DNA of 53,244 bases, taken from assembly GCA_937889545.1 (NCBI GenBank), contig CALAOT010000077.1, positions 1 to 53,244 of the forward strand. The letters are read 5' to 3'. The position numbers and the translations under genes are program-made. Below, in pieces: positions 1-8,552 of this stretch. Under the pieces are notes generated by a model. It had not been told where the DNA came from. It saw nothing but the letters and a program-made list of their open reading frames with translations, and made no database searches. The stretch is from an uncultured Opitutaceae bacterium (GTDB taxonomy: Bacteria; Verrucomicrobiota; Verrucomicrobiia; Opitutales; Opitutaceae). Positions within the stretch are counted from its first letter, which is position 1. The number at the start of each line of letters is the position of its first letter.

Positions 1-408
1 CATGGGCCCGCAGCCGCGCCCGGATTGCCGTCCGTCGCCGGCCCGCCGCCCGTTGCCGGCGCCGAGGACCGCTCCCGCCTAGCGGACGGCCTCAACTCCC
101 CCGAGGGCGACGTCCGCTCCGACCTGCGCGTCATCGACCAGATCTTCGTCGCCTACCGCAGCGCGCTCCGCTCGGGCAATCCCACGGGTGAGAATGCGGA
201 GATAACGGCTGCCCTGAAGGGCCGCAACAAGCTCGGGTTCGCATTCATCCCGGCGGAGAACCCGGCGATAGACTCCAAGGGCGAGCTCTGCGACCGCTGG
301 GGAACGCCCTATTTCTTCCACCAGCTTTCCGGCGAGAAGATGGAGATCCGGTCGGCAGGCCCGGACCGCAAGCTTTGGACGGCCGATGACGAGGTGCTGA
401 CGCCGTAG
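1..408 (+). CDS. C-terminal part of a hypothetical protein (cut by window edge)
   Basis: The frame is open from the first base to a TAG at 406-408, so the gene begins outside the window; a TTG at 25 is only the first start-like codon visible. The visible 135 or so residues end in a segment running from '[14 protein letters not shown]' to '[12 protein letters not shown]'. That pattern (a Trp-Gly-Thr-Pro stretch, then Gly-Pro-Asp and an acidic Asp-Asp end) is common at the C-termini of type II secretion pseudopilin-like proteins of the GspG type in Verrucomicrobiota. No N-terminal methylation motif is visible because the start is missing. The CobW-type gene follows on the same strand after 76 bases. 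Function is not established. Confidence 0.6.
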   Translation, partial: HGPAAAPGLPSVAGPPPVAGAEDRSRLADGLNSPEGDVRSDLRVIDQIFVAYRSALRSGNPTGENAEITAALKGRNKLGFAFIPAENPAIDSKGELCDRWGTPYFFHQLSGEKMEIRSAGPDRKLWTADDEVLTP

Positions 409-484
409 CGGCGGCCGGCCGCCCGGGGGAAGGCGACGCCGATTGACGGGCCCGCGCATTGGCGTTCAATTGCGCCTGACCCGC

Positions 485-1864
485 ATGGATACAGACCCGA
501 TACCCGTCACCGTCATCACCGGATTCCTCGGCGCAGGCAAGACGACCCTGCTCAACCGGATCCTCTCCGAGCGGCACGGCCGAAGGCTGGCCGTGATCGA
601 GAACGAGTTCGGCGAGATTGGCGTCGACAACCAGCTCGTCATCCAGAGCGACGAGGAGCTTTTCGAGATGAACAACGGGTGCATATGCTGCTCCGTCCGA
701 GGCGACCTGATCCGCATCCTGGGCCGCCTCCTCAAGCGCAAGGACCGGCTCGACGGCATCCTCATCGAGACGACGGGCATAGCCAACCCGGCGCCCGTCG
801 CGCAGACCTTCTTCACGGACGACGAGATGCGCCGCAACTTCCGTCTCGACGGCATCGTGACCGTGGTTGACGCAAAGTTTGCCGCGACCCATCTCGACTC
901 CGACGACGAGTCCGTCAAGCAGGTGGCGTTTGCCGACGTCATCCTCCTCAACAAGACCGACCTGGCGTCCCCGTCCGGGCTCGATGCCCTCGAGGAGCGC
1001 ATCCGGGGGATGAACGCGGTGGCCTCGATTCACAGGACGCGCGACTGCAATGTCGCCCTTGAGCGCGTGCTCGACATCGGCGGATTCAATCTCGGCAGGG
1101 CAACCGAGATCGACCCGAAGTTCCTCGAGCCCGAGTACCCCTTTGAATGGGCTGGGGCGTACCGGCTGCCCGCCGGATCCCACGGCCTGGTGATCGGGCA
1201 CGCCGACGGCCGCGAGCACTCCGGCGGGCACCACCACCATCACCACGGAAGCGAGAACGAGCTCGACGTCGCGGTGGCGCCCGTTTCCGCGCTCGGCGAA
1301 GCCGAGATCGCGGCGGCGCTCGACTCCGCTGTGGCCGTCTTCGCGGGGCCGGAGAAGCGCGTGGAGAACGGCGGGATGGTCGCCCCCGGCGGGCCGCTCA
1401 AGAGGCTCCTCCTGGACGGCGGGAACGGCCGATTCAAGCTGGAGGTGTCGGAGCCCGGCCACTACCTCGTCTTCGAGCGGTGCGGGGAGGAGCCGCTGCA
1501 CATCCAGGTCGGGGCCGACACGGTCAAACCGTCGTGGCAGGCCGACTATCACGTCGCCCACGAGCACAGCAGCGTGTCGTCGGTCGGCATCCAGCAGGCG
1601 GGCGAGCTGGACGGCAAGCGGCTCAACGACTGGATAAGCGCGCTTCTTCGGACAAATGGCGGCGACATCTACCGGATGAAGGGTGTCCTCAGCGTGAAGG
1701 GCGCCACGAGGCGCCTTGTGTTCCAGGGCGTCCACATGCTTTTCGACGCCAAGTTCGACCGGGACTGGGGACCCGGCCCCAGGATCAACACCTTGGTCTT
1801 CATCGGCAGGAACCTGAACCGGGCCGCGCTCACCGAGGCATTCAAGGCCTGCTTCGCAGCGTGA
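485..1864 (+). CDS. CobW/COG0523-family G3E GTPase (metallochaperone type)
   Basis: A 459-residue protein of the G3E GTPase family, whose members deliver metal ions (zinc, cobalt and others) to target proteins. Visible motifs are the Walker A loop GFLGAGKTT at residues 13-21, the family metal site CxCC (NNGCICCSV, Cys66/68/69), and the NKTD guanine-binding motif at 156-159. Six histidines in a row near 249-254 suit a metal-buffering loop. The C-terminal CobW_C domain covers roughly the last 100 residues. I prefer the ATG at 485 over the upstream TTG at 443, because family members start a few residues before the Walker A strand. The WD40 gene follows 7 bases later, suggesting one transcript. 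The metal is not determined. Confidence 0.9.
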   Translation: MDTDPIPVTVITGFLGAGKTTLLNRILSERHGRRLAVIENEFGEIGVDNQLVIQSDEELFEMNNGCICCSVRGDLIRILGRLLKRKDRLDGILIETTGIANPAPVAQTFFTDDEMRRNFRLDGIVTVVDAKFAATHLDSDDESVKQVAFADVILLNKTDLASPSGLDALEERIRGMNAVASIHRTRDCNVALERVLDIGGFNLGRATEIDPKFLEPEYPFEWAGAYRLPAGSHGLVIGHADGREHSGGHHHHHHGSENELDVAVAPVSALGEAEIAAALDSAVAVFAGPEKRVENGGMVAPGGPLKRLLLDGGNGRFKLEVSEPGHYLVFERCGEEPLHIQVGADTVKPSWQADYHVAHEHSSVSSVGIQQAGELDGKRLNDWISALLRTNGGDIYRMKGVLSVKGATRRLVFQGVHMLFDAKFDRDWGPGPRINTLVFIGRNLNRAALTEAFKACFAA

Positions 1865-1871
1865 ACGGCCC

Positions 1872-2882
1872 ATGCAGCTGACGAAGCACTGGGCCGGTCA
1901 GCTGGATGACTACGTGATAGACCTGGCGTGGTCGCTCGACGGGGCCAGCCTAGCCGCCGCGTCGGCGGCCGGGCCCCTCACACTCTTCGGGGCCCTGGAC
2001 GGCTTGAGGCGATGCGAGCTCCCCGGCCACGACGGCGGTTCGAATGCGATCGCCTGGAAGCCGGGCTCGGCGATCCTGGCGAGCGGGGGCCAGGACGGCG
2101 CCGTGAAGCTCTGGGACGCCGCCGCCGGGCAGCATGCAGCCACCGTCCCGATGGGACCCGCCTGGGTTGAGCATCTCGCGTGGAGGCTGGGCGGAGCCGA
2201 CCCAATCCTTGCCGCTTCGGCGGGGAGGAAGTTCGCCTTCATCAATCCCGACGCGACCGTCCGCCGCGCGTTCCAGGACGCGCCGAAGACGATCTCGGCG
2301 CTCGCGTGGCATCCGCTCGGCGGATGCGCCGCCGTCGCGTACTTTGGGGGCGTCTGCCTCTGGGGCGCGGACGACGGCGCCGCGCAAAGGGAATTCGCCT
2401 ACGGCAACGGGATCCACGCGCTTGCGTGGTCGCCCGACGGCCGCTGGCTGGTCTCCGGAAACCAGGATCCGAGCGTCCACCTCTGGATGCCCGGGAGCGA
2501 CGTGGAGCTACAGATGAGCGGCTATGAAGGGAAGGTGCGGCATCTCTCATTCGACCCCGGGAGCCGATGGCTCGCCACGAGCGGGAGCCAGGACGCATGC
2601 GTCTGGGACTGTTCGGGCGCCGGCCCGGAGGGGCGGGAGCCCCTCATGCTTGCGCACGAGGCGCCTGTTTGCGGGGTCGCGTTCCAGCGGGCGCATGGCC
2701 TGCTGGCCTCCGCATCGCAGGATGGCGCCCTCATGCTCTGGAGCCCGGAGCGCCGGCAGCCCCTGCGCGCCACGGCGCGGATGCCGGCGGCCGCGGCATG
2801 CCTCGCCTGGTCTCACGACGACAGCCTCCTCGCAATTGGAACGGAGAAGGCAATGGTGTACGTCCTCCGCTGCGAAACATGA
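1872..2882 (+). CDS. WD40-repeat beta-propeller protein
   Basis: A 336-residue protein made almost wholly of WD40 repeats, about seven blades, seen as recurring 'LAWSLDG', 'IAWKPGS', 'LAWHPLG', 'LAWSPDGRWLVSG' and 'SASQDGALMLWSPE' segments that end in a Trp-containing strand. Such propellers serve as protein-binding scaffolds. No signal peptide or catalytic domain is seen, so it is probably cytoplasmic. It sits between a CobW-type GTPase and a ModB-like permease, and its stop codon overlaps the permease start (ATGA at 2879-2882), so translation of the two is probably coupled. Its partner and role are unknown. Confidence 0.85.
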   Translation: MQLTKHWAGQLDDYVIDLAWSLDGASLAAASAAGPLTLFGALDGLRRCELPGHDGGSNAIAWKPGSAILASGGQDGAVKLWDAAAGQHAATVPMGPAWVEHLAWRLGGADPILAASAGRKFAFINPDATVRRAFQDAPKTISALAWHPLGGCAAVAYFGGVCLWGADDGAAQREFAYGNGIHALAWSPDGRWLVSGNQDPSVHLWMPGSDVELQMSGYEGKVRHLSFDPGSRWLATSGSQDACVWDCSGAGPEGREPLMLAHEAPVCGVAFQRAHGLLASASQDGALMLWSPERRQPLRATARMPAAAACLAWSHDDSLLAIGTEKAMVYVLRCET

Positions 2883-3574
2883 GTCCGCTCGCATTCCTTG
2901 GACTGTCCGGGGACCTCTGGCAGGCGCTGGGCCTGACGCTCGAGCTTGCGGCGGTCACCACCGTCATCCTCGGCGTCGTCGGCCTACCCCTCGCCCATTG
3001 GCTGAACACGTCGAGGAGGGCGGTCGCCCCGGTCGTCGAGACCCTCGTGGCGCTGCCCCTCGTGCTTCCACCGACCGTGATCGGGTTCTACCTTCTTATC
3101 GCCTTTTCGCCCGCCCATCCGCCGGGCAGCTGGTGGGTGCTGCTGACCGGACATTCGCTCGCGTTCACCTTCTCCGCCCTCGTCATCGGATCCGTGATCT
3201 ACTCCCTGCCCTTTGCCGTGCAGCCATTCCAGGTCGCGCTGCGGAGCGTGCCGCCGGAGCTTCTCGACGCCTGCGCGGCCCACGGCGCCCCCCCATGGCG
3301 CGTTTGGACCCGCGTCCACCTGCCGCTTGCGTCGCGCGGGATCGCCGCCGGATTGACGCTGGGCTTTGCCCACACCCTCGGGGAATTCGGCGTGGTCCTG
3401 ATGATCGGAGGCGCGATTCCCGGCGTCACAAAAGTCGCGAGCATAGCGCTTTACGACGAGGTCCAGAACCTGGATTATTCCAAGGCCCACGCGTTTGCCG
3501 CGCTCCTCCTCATCATTTCCTTCGCCCTCATCCTCCCGACGACGTATCTCCGGCGGCGCGTCGAGAGGCGCTAG
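2879..3574 (+). CDS. modB: ModB-like molybdate ABC transporter permease
   Basis: A 231-residue inner-membrane permease. Starting at the ATG overlapping the WD40 stop gives a protein of normal ModB length with about five hydrophobic spans. It carries 'LPLVLPPTVIGFYLL', and the EAA loop that contacts the ATPase reads 'ELLDACAAHGAPPWRVW', followed by 'GFAHTLGEFGVVLMIGG', all typical of ModB. ModB normally works with the periplasmic protein ModA and the ATPase ModC, neither of which is in the window. Instead the gene ends an apparent CobW-WD40-permease operon. Family assignment is firm; molybdate as the substrate is inferred, since tungstate or sulfate permeases are close relatives. Confidence 0.88.
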   Translation: MSPLAFLGLSGDLWQALGLTLELAAVTTVILGVVGLPLAHWLNTSRRAVAPVVETLVALPLVLPPTVIGFYLLIAFSPAHPPGSWWVLLTGHSLAFTFSALVIGSVIYSLPFAVQPFQVALRSVPPELLDACAAHGAPPWRVWTRVHLPLASRGIAAGLTLGFAHTLGEFGVVLMIGGAIPGVTKVASIALYDEVQNLDYSKAHAFAALLLIISFALILPTTYLRRRVERR

Positions 3575-3598
3575 GGCGGCCCATCCGGCCCTGGAGGG

Positions 3599-4528
3599 TC
3601 AGGCGTCGGCGCGCACCACGCCAAAGACGGCGTCGGCGTAGTCGGCCGCGCTGAAGGCCTGGAGGTCCTCGGGATCCTCGCCCAGTCCCACGAAGAAGAC
3701 CGGCAGCCTAAGTTCGCGCCAGATTCCGACAATCGCCCCGCCGCGGCTCGTGCCGTCCAGCTTTGTGACGACAAGGCCGGTCAGGCCGAAGCTCTTGTGA
3801 AAGGCCCGGGCCTGCTCGATGGAGTTTCCGCCGATGGAACCGTCCACGACCAGCCAGGAGTGGTGCGGCGCGGCCGGATCGATCCTGGCGATCACCCGCC
3901 TGATCTTCGATAGCTCCTCCATCAAGTTTCCCTTGGTGTGGAGGCGGCCCGCCGTGTCCACGATGACCCAGTCCCGGCCCCTGCTCCTCGCCGCCTGGAC
4001 CGCGTCGAATGCGACCGCGGCCGGGTCGGCCCCGGGCTTGTTGGAGACAACCTCCAGGTCCAGCCGGGCCGCCCATGACTTCAGCTGGTCGATCGCCGCG
4101 GCGCGGAACGTGTCGCACGCGGCCAGGAGCACGGTCGCCCCCTCCTGCCTCAGCCTCCAGCCGAGCTTTGCCGCAGTCGTCGTCTTGCCCGACCCGTTCA
4201 CGCCGATGAGGACGATCACAGTGGGCGCGGTGGCGGCTTTTGTCACGCGACCCTCCGAGCCCGCGAGGGCCCGCCTGAGGACCCCCGCCCCGATCTCCGC
4301 CGCCTGACTCCCCCGGAGCCCCTTGTCCTTGCGGGCGGCCTCCTTGATCTCCTCCAGGATCTCGCCGGTCGTCTCCACCCCGAAATCTGCGGCGAAAAGG
4401 GCCTCTTCAAGGGTCTCGAGCGACGAGGCGTCGATCTGGCGACCGCCGAAGATCCCGTGGGTCCTCGACGAGATCGCCGAGACGGTCTTGGCGAAGCCCT
4501 TCCTGAACTTCTGCAGAAGCGAACGCAC
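3599..4528 (-). CDS. ftsY: Signal recognition particle receptor FtsY
   Basis: A 309-residue SRP receptor GTPase that docks ribosome-SRP complexes at the membrane for co-translational insertion. The N helical bundle occupies about residues 1-90. The G domain then shows GVNGSGKTTTAAKLG (P-loop), DTAGRLHTK, and TKLDGTSRGG (guanine specificity and closing loop), and ends with 'GLGEDPEDLQAFSAADYADAVFG'. The long acidic A domain of E. coli FtsY is absent, which is usual in many phyla. It lies just downstream of nusB on the same strand (24-base gap) and converges with modB. Confidence 0.96.
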   Translation of the reverse strand: MRSLLQKFRKGFAKTVSAISSRTHGIFGGRQIDASSLETLEEALFAADFGVETTGEILEEIKEAARKDKGLRGSQAAEIGAGVLRRALAGSEGRVTKAATAPTVIVLIGVNGSGKTTTAAKLGWRLRQEGATVLLAACDTFRAAAIDQLKSWAARLDLEVVSNKPGADPAAVAFDAVQAARSRGRDWVIVDTAGRLHTKGNLMEELSKIRRVIARIDPAAPHHSWLVVDGSIGGNSIEQARAFHKSFGLTGLVVTKLDGTSRGGAIVGIWRELRLPVFFVGLGEDPEDLQAFSAADYADAVFGVVRADA

Positions 4529-4552
4529 GGTCCTTGGCGGGGCGACCCGGCG

Positions 4553-4999
4553 CTAGTCCGAGGCCTTGCGCGCGTCGCGGCCCAGCTGGTCCTTCAGCCG
4601 GTCCAGGATGCCGTTTATGAAGCGCTTCGAATCCGCGTTGGAGAACTGCTTTGAAATGTCGATGGCCTCGTTGATCGAGACGACCGGCGGGATGTCCTTC
4701 CTGTGCAGCATCTCGAACATCGCTATCCTGAGTATGGCAAGGTCGATCTTGGCGATGCGCTCGAACTCCCAGTTCTGGGCGAGCACGCGGATCTGCGCGT
4801 CGATTGCAGCCTGGTTATCGATGACGCCGTGAATGAGCTCCTCGCCGAACGCGTAATGCTCCCTGGGCTGCTCCTGCCCCTCGAAGAACACCCGCAGGTC
4901 GTCGACGAGGTTCTCGGGCGGGTTGATACTCCACGCGTACAGGTACTGGAGTGCGGACACGCGGCCGTCGCGCCGCTGGGCGTATTGCGCCTTGCTCAT
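4553..4999 (-). CDS. nusB: Transcription antitermination factor NusB
   Basis: A 148-residue all-helical protein matching NusB in length and pattern: 'RRDGRVSALQYLYAW' near the start, 'FERIAKIDLAILRIAMFEML' in the middle, and 'VSINEAIDISKQFSNADSKRFINGILDRL' near the end. NusB binds boxA RNA with NusE (ribosomal protein S10) to allow antitermination in rRNA operons. Its ATG overlaps the stop of the small upstream ORF (tgATGa around 4999), an arrangement that suggests translational coupling. In many bacteria nusB follows riboflavin genes, which bears on the remnant upstream. Confidence 0.95.
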   Translation of the reverse strand: MSKAQYAQRRDGRVSALQYLYAWSINPPENLVDDLRVFFEGQEQPREHYAFGEELIHGVIDNQAAIDAQIRVLAQNWEFERIAKIDLAILRIAMFEMLHRKDIPPVVSINEAIDISKQFSNADSKRFINGILDRLKDQLGRDARKASD

Positions 5000-5277
5000 C
5001 AGGCGATGCCCCTCCGTGAAGCCGCTGCGGGTGAATCGCCACTCATGGAACGCCGAGAGGAGAACCGGGGGCCGGCAATCCGCAACATGAATTCGCGCGG
5101 CGGCGCACCGGATCCGCCATCGAGCCCGCTTGCGGCCCCAGGACGGCGGCCGAACTTCACGGCACCGCCCATTCGCGCCACGGCGCCGTCATCCATCACG
5201 ATCGCCATCCGCCCGGAGGCGGCGCCGGCCACCGCGGCCTCAACGGAGTCGAACGGAGGAGGAGGTGACGGGGGCAT
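4999..5277 (-). pseudogene. Small ORF with a RibB-like start; possible ribBA deletion remnant
   Basis: A 92-codon ORF. Residues 9-31 (FDSVEAAVAGAASGRMAIVMDD) look like the first strand and helix of 3,4-dihydroxy-2-butanone-4-phosphate synthase (RibB/RibBA), where the family continues with an acidic 'DE.RENEGD' catalytic stretch. Here the similarity stops at the Asp-Asp and the rest is unrecognised. The ORF end overlaps the nusB start, as expected where ribBA-ribH-nusB form an operon. My reading is that a deletion removed most of ribBA (and ribH) but kept the first codons and the junction with nusB. A chance match in a real small ORF, or an assembly collapse, remain possible. Confidence 0.4.
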
Positions 5278-5419
5278 CCGGACAAAGTCGCCCCGGCGGC
5301 TCCGGCTGTCAACGCGGGGCCGCCCCGGGAGCGTACGCGGCTCGGCGTCAGGCTGGCGGGTCGCCGTGAATTGCGCGCAGGTCGAAACCGGCCCTCGGCC
5401 TCCCGCCCCGGCAACCGGA

Positions 5420-5839
5420 TCACCCGTTGAAATCGATCACGTAGGACTCCACCGAGTCCGGCTTGCCCTCGGTCAACAGCGTTATGCGCAGCTTGAAGGT
5501 CAGGGGCCCCTTGACGGCGTACTCCGAAGCAAGCACCGCCGGGTCATCCGTAGGCAGGAGCTGCACCCGCTCGTCGTTGGGCTGGTAATGGACCGGCCAG
5601 CGAAGTATCGCCGACGACACGTCCGCCGGTACCGGATTCTTCTTCTCGTTGTAAAAGGTCACCCTGAAGGTTCGGTCCTTCACCTCGACGCCGAGCCATC
5701 CGCCCTGCGGGCGCGGCACGGGGACGCCAGAAATCGTGCCCTCCTGCTCCTGCGTGGGCGTGGGCGTGGGACGGGGCGCGGCGCCGCAAACGGCCGTCAG
5801 GGCGGCGCCGGCAAAGGCAAGGAGCGCGATGCGTTTCAT
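5420..5839 (-). CDS. Hypothetical secreted protein
   Basis: A protein of about 139 residues starting at the ATG at 5839, which gives a clean signal peptide (MKRIALLAFAGAALTAVCGA). A Thr/Pro-rich linker (PRPTPTPTQEQ) follows, then a compact domain of about 100 residues with 'GGWLGVEVKDRTFRVTFYNEKK', and an end in 'VESYVIDFNG'. An upstream start at 5875 would spoil the signal peptide and overlap rarA. The domain reads like a beta-rich fold but I recognise no family. It lies downstream of rarA on the same strand. Confidence 0.7.
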   Translation of the reverse strand: MKRIALLAFAGAALTAVCGAAPRPTPTPTQEQEGTISGVPVPRPQGGWLGVEVKDRTFRVTFYNEKKNPVPADVSSAILRWPVHYQPNDERVQLLPTDDPAVLASEYAVKGPLTFKLRITLLTEGKPDSVESYVIDFNG

Positions 5840-5849
5840 CGGCGCAAGC

Positions 5850-7232
5850 CTACGGTTTCGGGCCCCGATCGGCAAGATTGTTCCCGGTCCGGCGCGACAG
5901 CGACGCCTTCAGCCCGCGCCAGCGCTCGAGCCGCTCGGCGATGGCCGATTCGGCGCCGGCCGCCTTTGGCGAGTAGAGGCGCAGGGGCCGCTCGAGGTAA
6001 TCCTGGCCGGATATGGCCTCCGGGAATTCGTGCGAGTAGGCATAGCCCTTCCCCTGGCCCATCCGCCTGCTCGCCTGGCCGCTCTTGTCGCGCAGGTGCG
6101 CGGGCACGGGCTGCACGGGAGACTCGCCCAGCACCCGCCGGGCCTCCCCGAGGGCGAGCGTGGCCGAGTTGCTCTTGGGCGCCATCGCGATGTACAGGGT
6201 CGCATGCGCGAGCGTCAGCTCGGCCTCCGGAAGCCCGACGAAGTCAACCGCGTGGTGGGCGGCCACCGCCAGAGGCAGCGCGTGGGGATCGGCGAGGCCC
6301 ACGTCCTCGCTCGCGAGGATGACGAGCCTGCGCGCGATAAAGCGCGGGTCCTCGCCCCCGGCTAGCATCTTCGCGAGCCAGTACATCGCCGCGTCCGGGT
6401 CGCACCCGCGGCAGCTCTTGATGAAGGCCGAGATCGTGTCGTAGTGCTCGTCCTCGTCTGCATCGTAGCGGATCCGGCGCTCGCGAGCGAAAACGGCGAG
6501 GTCCTCGGCTGTGATCGCAGAGGGGCCTCCCTTTCCCAGGGCGATCACCTCGAGCGCATTAAGCGCGCGCCTGAGGTCCCCGTCGCAGAGGACCGCGAGG
6601 TCCAGAAGGATCTGCGGAGGCGCCGTCACTCCGGTGCCGCCCAGGCCACGCTCCGCGTCCGACAGGGCCCCCGCGAGGACACCCGCCACAGCCTCCGAGG
6701 CCAAGGGCTCGAGCCGGAACAGGTGGCTTCGGGACAGCAGAGTCGGGTTGACGTAGAACCCCGGGTTGTGGGTCGTCGCTCCGATCAGGCGGACGACGCC
6801 CTCCTCGACATCCGGCAGCAGCAGGTCCTGCTGGGTCTTGTTGAACCGGTGGAGCTCGTCGATGAAGAGGATCGTGCCGGAGCCGGGCCTGCGCCGGGCG
6901 GCCCCCAGGACCTCGCGGAGCTCCGCCGCGTTGGACATGACCGCGTTCACCCGGACGAAGCGGCTGCGGGTCTCCCGGGCGATCGCCTCAGCGATGCTCG
7001 TCTTTCCGCTTCCGGGAGGGCCGTAAAACAGGAGCGAGCCAAACCGGTTCTGCGCCACCAGGCGCGCGAGGAGGCTGCCCGGCCCGAGGATGTGGTCCTG
7101 GCCCACGACCTCGGAAAGCCGGCGCGGCCTCATCCGGACCGCCAGGGGACGGGGCGGCCCGTCCGAGGGCGCGCCGTCCCGCGCCGTCGGCTCGGGCTCG
7201 CTGAATAGTTCGCTTTGGTCCGCGGGGTTCAT
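5850..7232 (-). CDS. rarA: Replication-associated recombination protein RarA (MgsA), AAA+ ATPase
   Basis: A 460-residue AAA+ ATPase of the RarA/MgsA/WRNIP1 family, which acts at stalled replication forks. It shows the entry motif 'PLAVRMRPRRLSEVVGQDHIL', Walker A YGPPGSGKTS, Walker B 'TILFIDELHRFNKTQQD', sensor 1 'RLIGATTHNP' and the C-terminal tetramerisation region with 'SCRGCDPDAAMYWLAKML.GGEDP' and 'ASEDVGLADP'. I place the start at 7232 (MNPADQSELF); ATGs at 7286 and 7262 in the same frame are alternatives adding low-complexity residues. A short plus-strand gene starts about 100 bases away, so a divergent promoter lies between. Confidence 0.93.
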   Translation of the reverse strand: MNPADQSELFSEPEPTARDGAPSDGPPRPLAVRMRPRRLSEVVGQDHILGPGSLLARLVAQNRFGSLLFYGPPGSGKTSIAEAIARETRSRFVRVNAVMSNAAELREVLGAARRRPGSGTILFIDELHRFNKTQQDLLLPDVEEGVVRLIGATTHNPGFYVNPTLLSRSHLFRLEPLASEAVAGVLAGALSDAERGLGGTGVTAPPQILLDLAVLCDGDLRRALNALEVIALGKGGPSAITAEDLAVFARERRIRYDADEDEHYDTISAFIKSCRGCDPDAAMYWLAKMLAGGEDPRFIARRLVILASEDVGLADPHALPLAVAAHHAVDFVGLPEAELTLAHATLYIAMAPKSNSATLALGEARRVLGESPVQPVPAHLRDKSGQASRRMGQGKGYAYSHEFPEAISGQDYLERPLRLYSPKAAGAESAIAERLERWRGLKASLSRRTGNNLADRGPKP

Positions 7233-7333
7233 GTCGGCGTCGGCGGCCGACCAATCTCCGCCCATTCCGCCCGGATGAGAAGCCATTTTCGGCGTGTCAT
7301 TGGACCCGCGATCGGAGACCGTTGCTTCCCCGT

Positions 7334-7621
7334 ATGAAAAGCGCCTACGAACTTGCAATGGAGCGCCTGTCCAAGGCGGACCCCGGATCGTCCAAATCGC
7401 TGACGCCCGAGAAGCGCGCCAAGCTTGCCGACGTTGACCGTGTGTTCCTCGGCCGGATTGCCGAGCGGGAGATCTTCCTCAAGCAGCGCCTTGAGCAGGC
7501 GCTTTCGGGCACGGACGCCGACGAGGTCGACAAGATCAGGAAGCAGATCGCCTCCGAGCGGGCTCGCCTCGAGGAAGAGCGGGAATCGGAGAAGGACCGC
7601 ATCCGGGGCGCTAACGCCTGA
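7334..7621 (+). CDS. Small hypothetical coiled-coil protein
   Basis: A 95-residue protein from the ATG at 7334 (MKSAYELAMERL). It is strongly charged and probably almost entirely helical, with a long C-terminal Lys/Arg/Glu-rich heptad region (AEREIFLKQRLEQAL; DKIRKQIASERARLEEER). No membrane segment or catalytic motif is seen. Codon use matches its neighbours and it is divergent from rarA, so I regard it as a real gene of unknown role. Confidence 0.7.
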   Translation: MKSAYELAMERLSKADPGSSKSLTPEKRAKLADVDRVFLGRIAEREIFLKQRLEQALSGTDADEVDKIRKQIASERARLEEERESEKDRIRGANA

Positions 7622-7655
7622 AGGGGCGCCGGGCTGCTCCGCCGGCCCGCGAGAC

Positions 7656-8423
7656 TCAGCCCGCAAGATCGAAGTCCGCGACAAGCGGCAGGTGGTCCGA
7701 CACGACCGACTTTTCCACGTGATGGCGGACGCATCGGAGGCCTGAATTGAAGAAGATGTGGTCGAGCACAAAAGGCTGCCGATGCCACGTCGCAACCTTG
7801 TTCTGGACCGCCGCATAGCCGTGTTCGGCGAACTGCTCGACGAGCGGGTCGCCCTGGCTCACGTTGAAATCGCCCCCGAGTATCGTCGGCGAATCCGAGG
7901 CGGCGAGGCGGTCGGCGACGAGGTCGCGCTGCCATGGGTACATCGTGCTGCTGATCCCCAGCATGAAGAACGCGAGGAGGTGCACGTTGTAGACCTGGAT
8001 CTCCCGTCCGCCGACGGTGGTCTTCGCGCCAATCATCACGCGGTCGGTCGGCGTTGTCTTTCTCCCGCGGAAGACGAACTCGATCGCGGGCGACGGGACG
8101 TCGATGCGCAGCTTCTCCAGCAGCGGGGTCCGGGAGAAAATCGCCAGGCCTATCCCAAAAGGCAGCTCGCGCGGATCCGCCTTGGGATACGAGAACCAGC
8201 TGTCGAACTCCGGCAGCGCCGCCTTGATCTGCGTGTAGTTCGGCGCCGGCTGGACCTGGACGCCCCCGAACTGGGCATGCTCGACCTCCTGCAGCAGGAC
8301 GATGTCCGGTTTATGCCGGCGGATCTCCCCGATAGTCGCCTTGACGTCGACCGGGCCGTTGTCCGGCGCCTTGGCGTCCCAGCCCATGCCGAACTGCATG
8401 TTAAATTGAAGGACCCTGAACAT
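7656..8423 (-). CDS. Endonuclease/exonuclease/phosphatase-fold metal-dependent hydrolase
   Basis: A 255-residue protein of the EEP superfamily (exonuclease III, DNase I, inositol phosphatases). Motifs in order are an N-terminal strand with an Asn (MFRVLQFNMQFG), the metal-binding Glu in 'DIVLLQEVEH', 'VQVYNVHLLAF' for the mid-domain histidine, 'ILGGDFNVSQGDP' (the GDFN catalytic loop), and a closing 'VVSDHLPLVADF' with the catalytic His. No signal peptide is seen. EEP enzymes cut nucleic acid, lipid or sugar phosphodiesters; the sequence does not tell which. It converges with the small coiled-coil gene. Confidence 0.85.
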   Translation of the reverse strand: MFRVLQFNMQFGMGWDAKAPDNGPVDVKATIGEIRRHKPDIVLLQEVEHAQFGGVQVQPAPNYTQIKAALPEFDSWFSYPKADPRELPFGIGLAIFSRTPLLEKLRIDVPSPAIEFVFRGRKTTPTDRVMIGAKTTVGGREIQVYNVHLLAFFMLGISSTMYPWQRDLVADRLAASDSPTILGGDFNVSQGDPLVEQFAEHGYAAVQNKVATWHRQPFVLDHIFFNSGLRCVRHHVEKSVVSDHLPLVADFDLAG

Positions 8424-8552
8424 GCTAGTGGAGGTCAGGGGCTCGCTGGTTTTGGAATGCCGGCGGCTTCATGCGCAACTTCATGATATTCTTGGCTTCG
8501 CAAACAGATTGCAGCAACTATTATTTGGCACGGAATCGTTTCCCAGCGGCCA

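Noticed and set aside
1249..1281. Six-histidine run in the CobW-type GTPase as a cloning tag
   Set aside because: It is internal, flanked by normal codons, and His-rich metal loops are typical of this family.
245..1873. 542-codon minus-strand frame opposite the CobW gene
   Set aside because: Shadow frame in high-GC DNA; the plus strand carries clear GTPase motifs.
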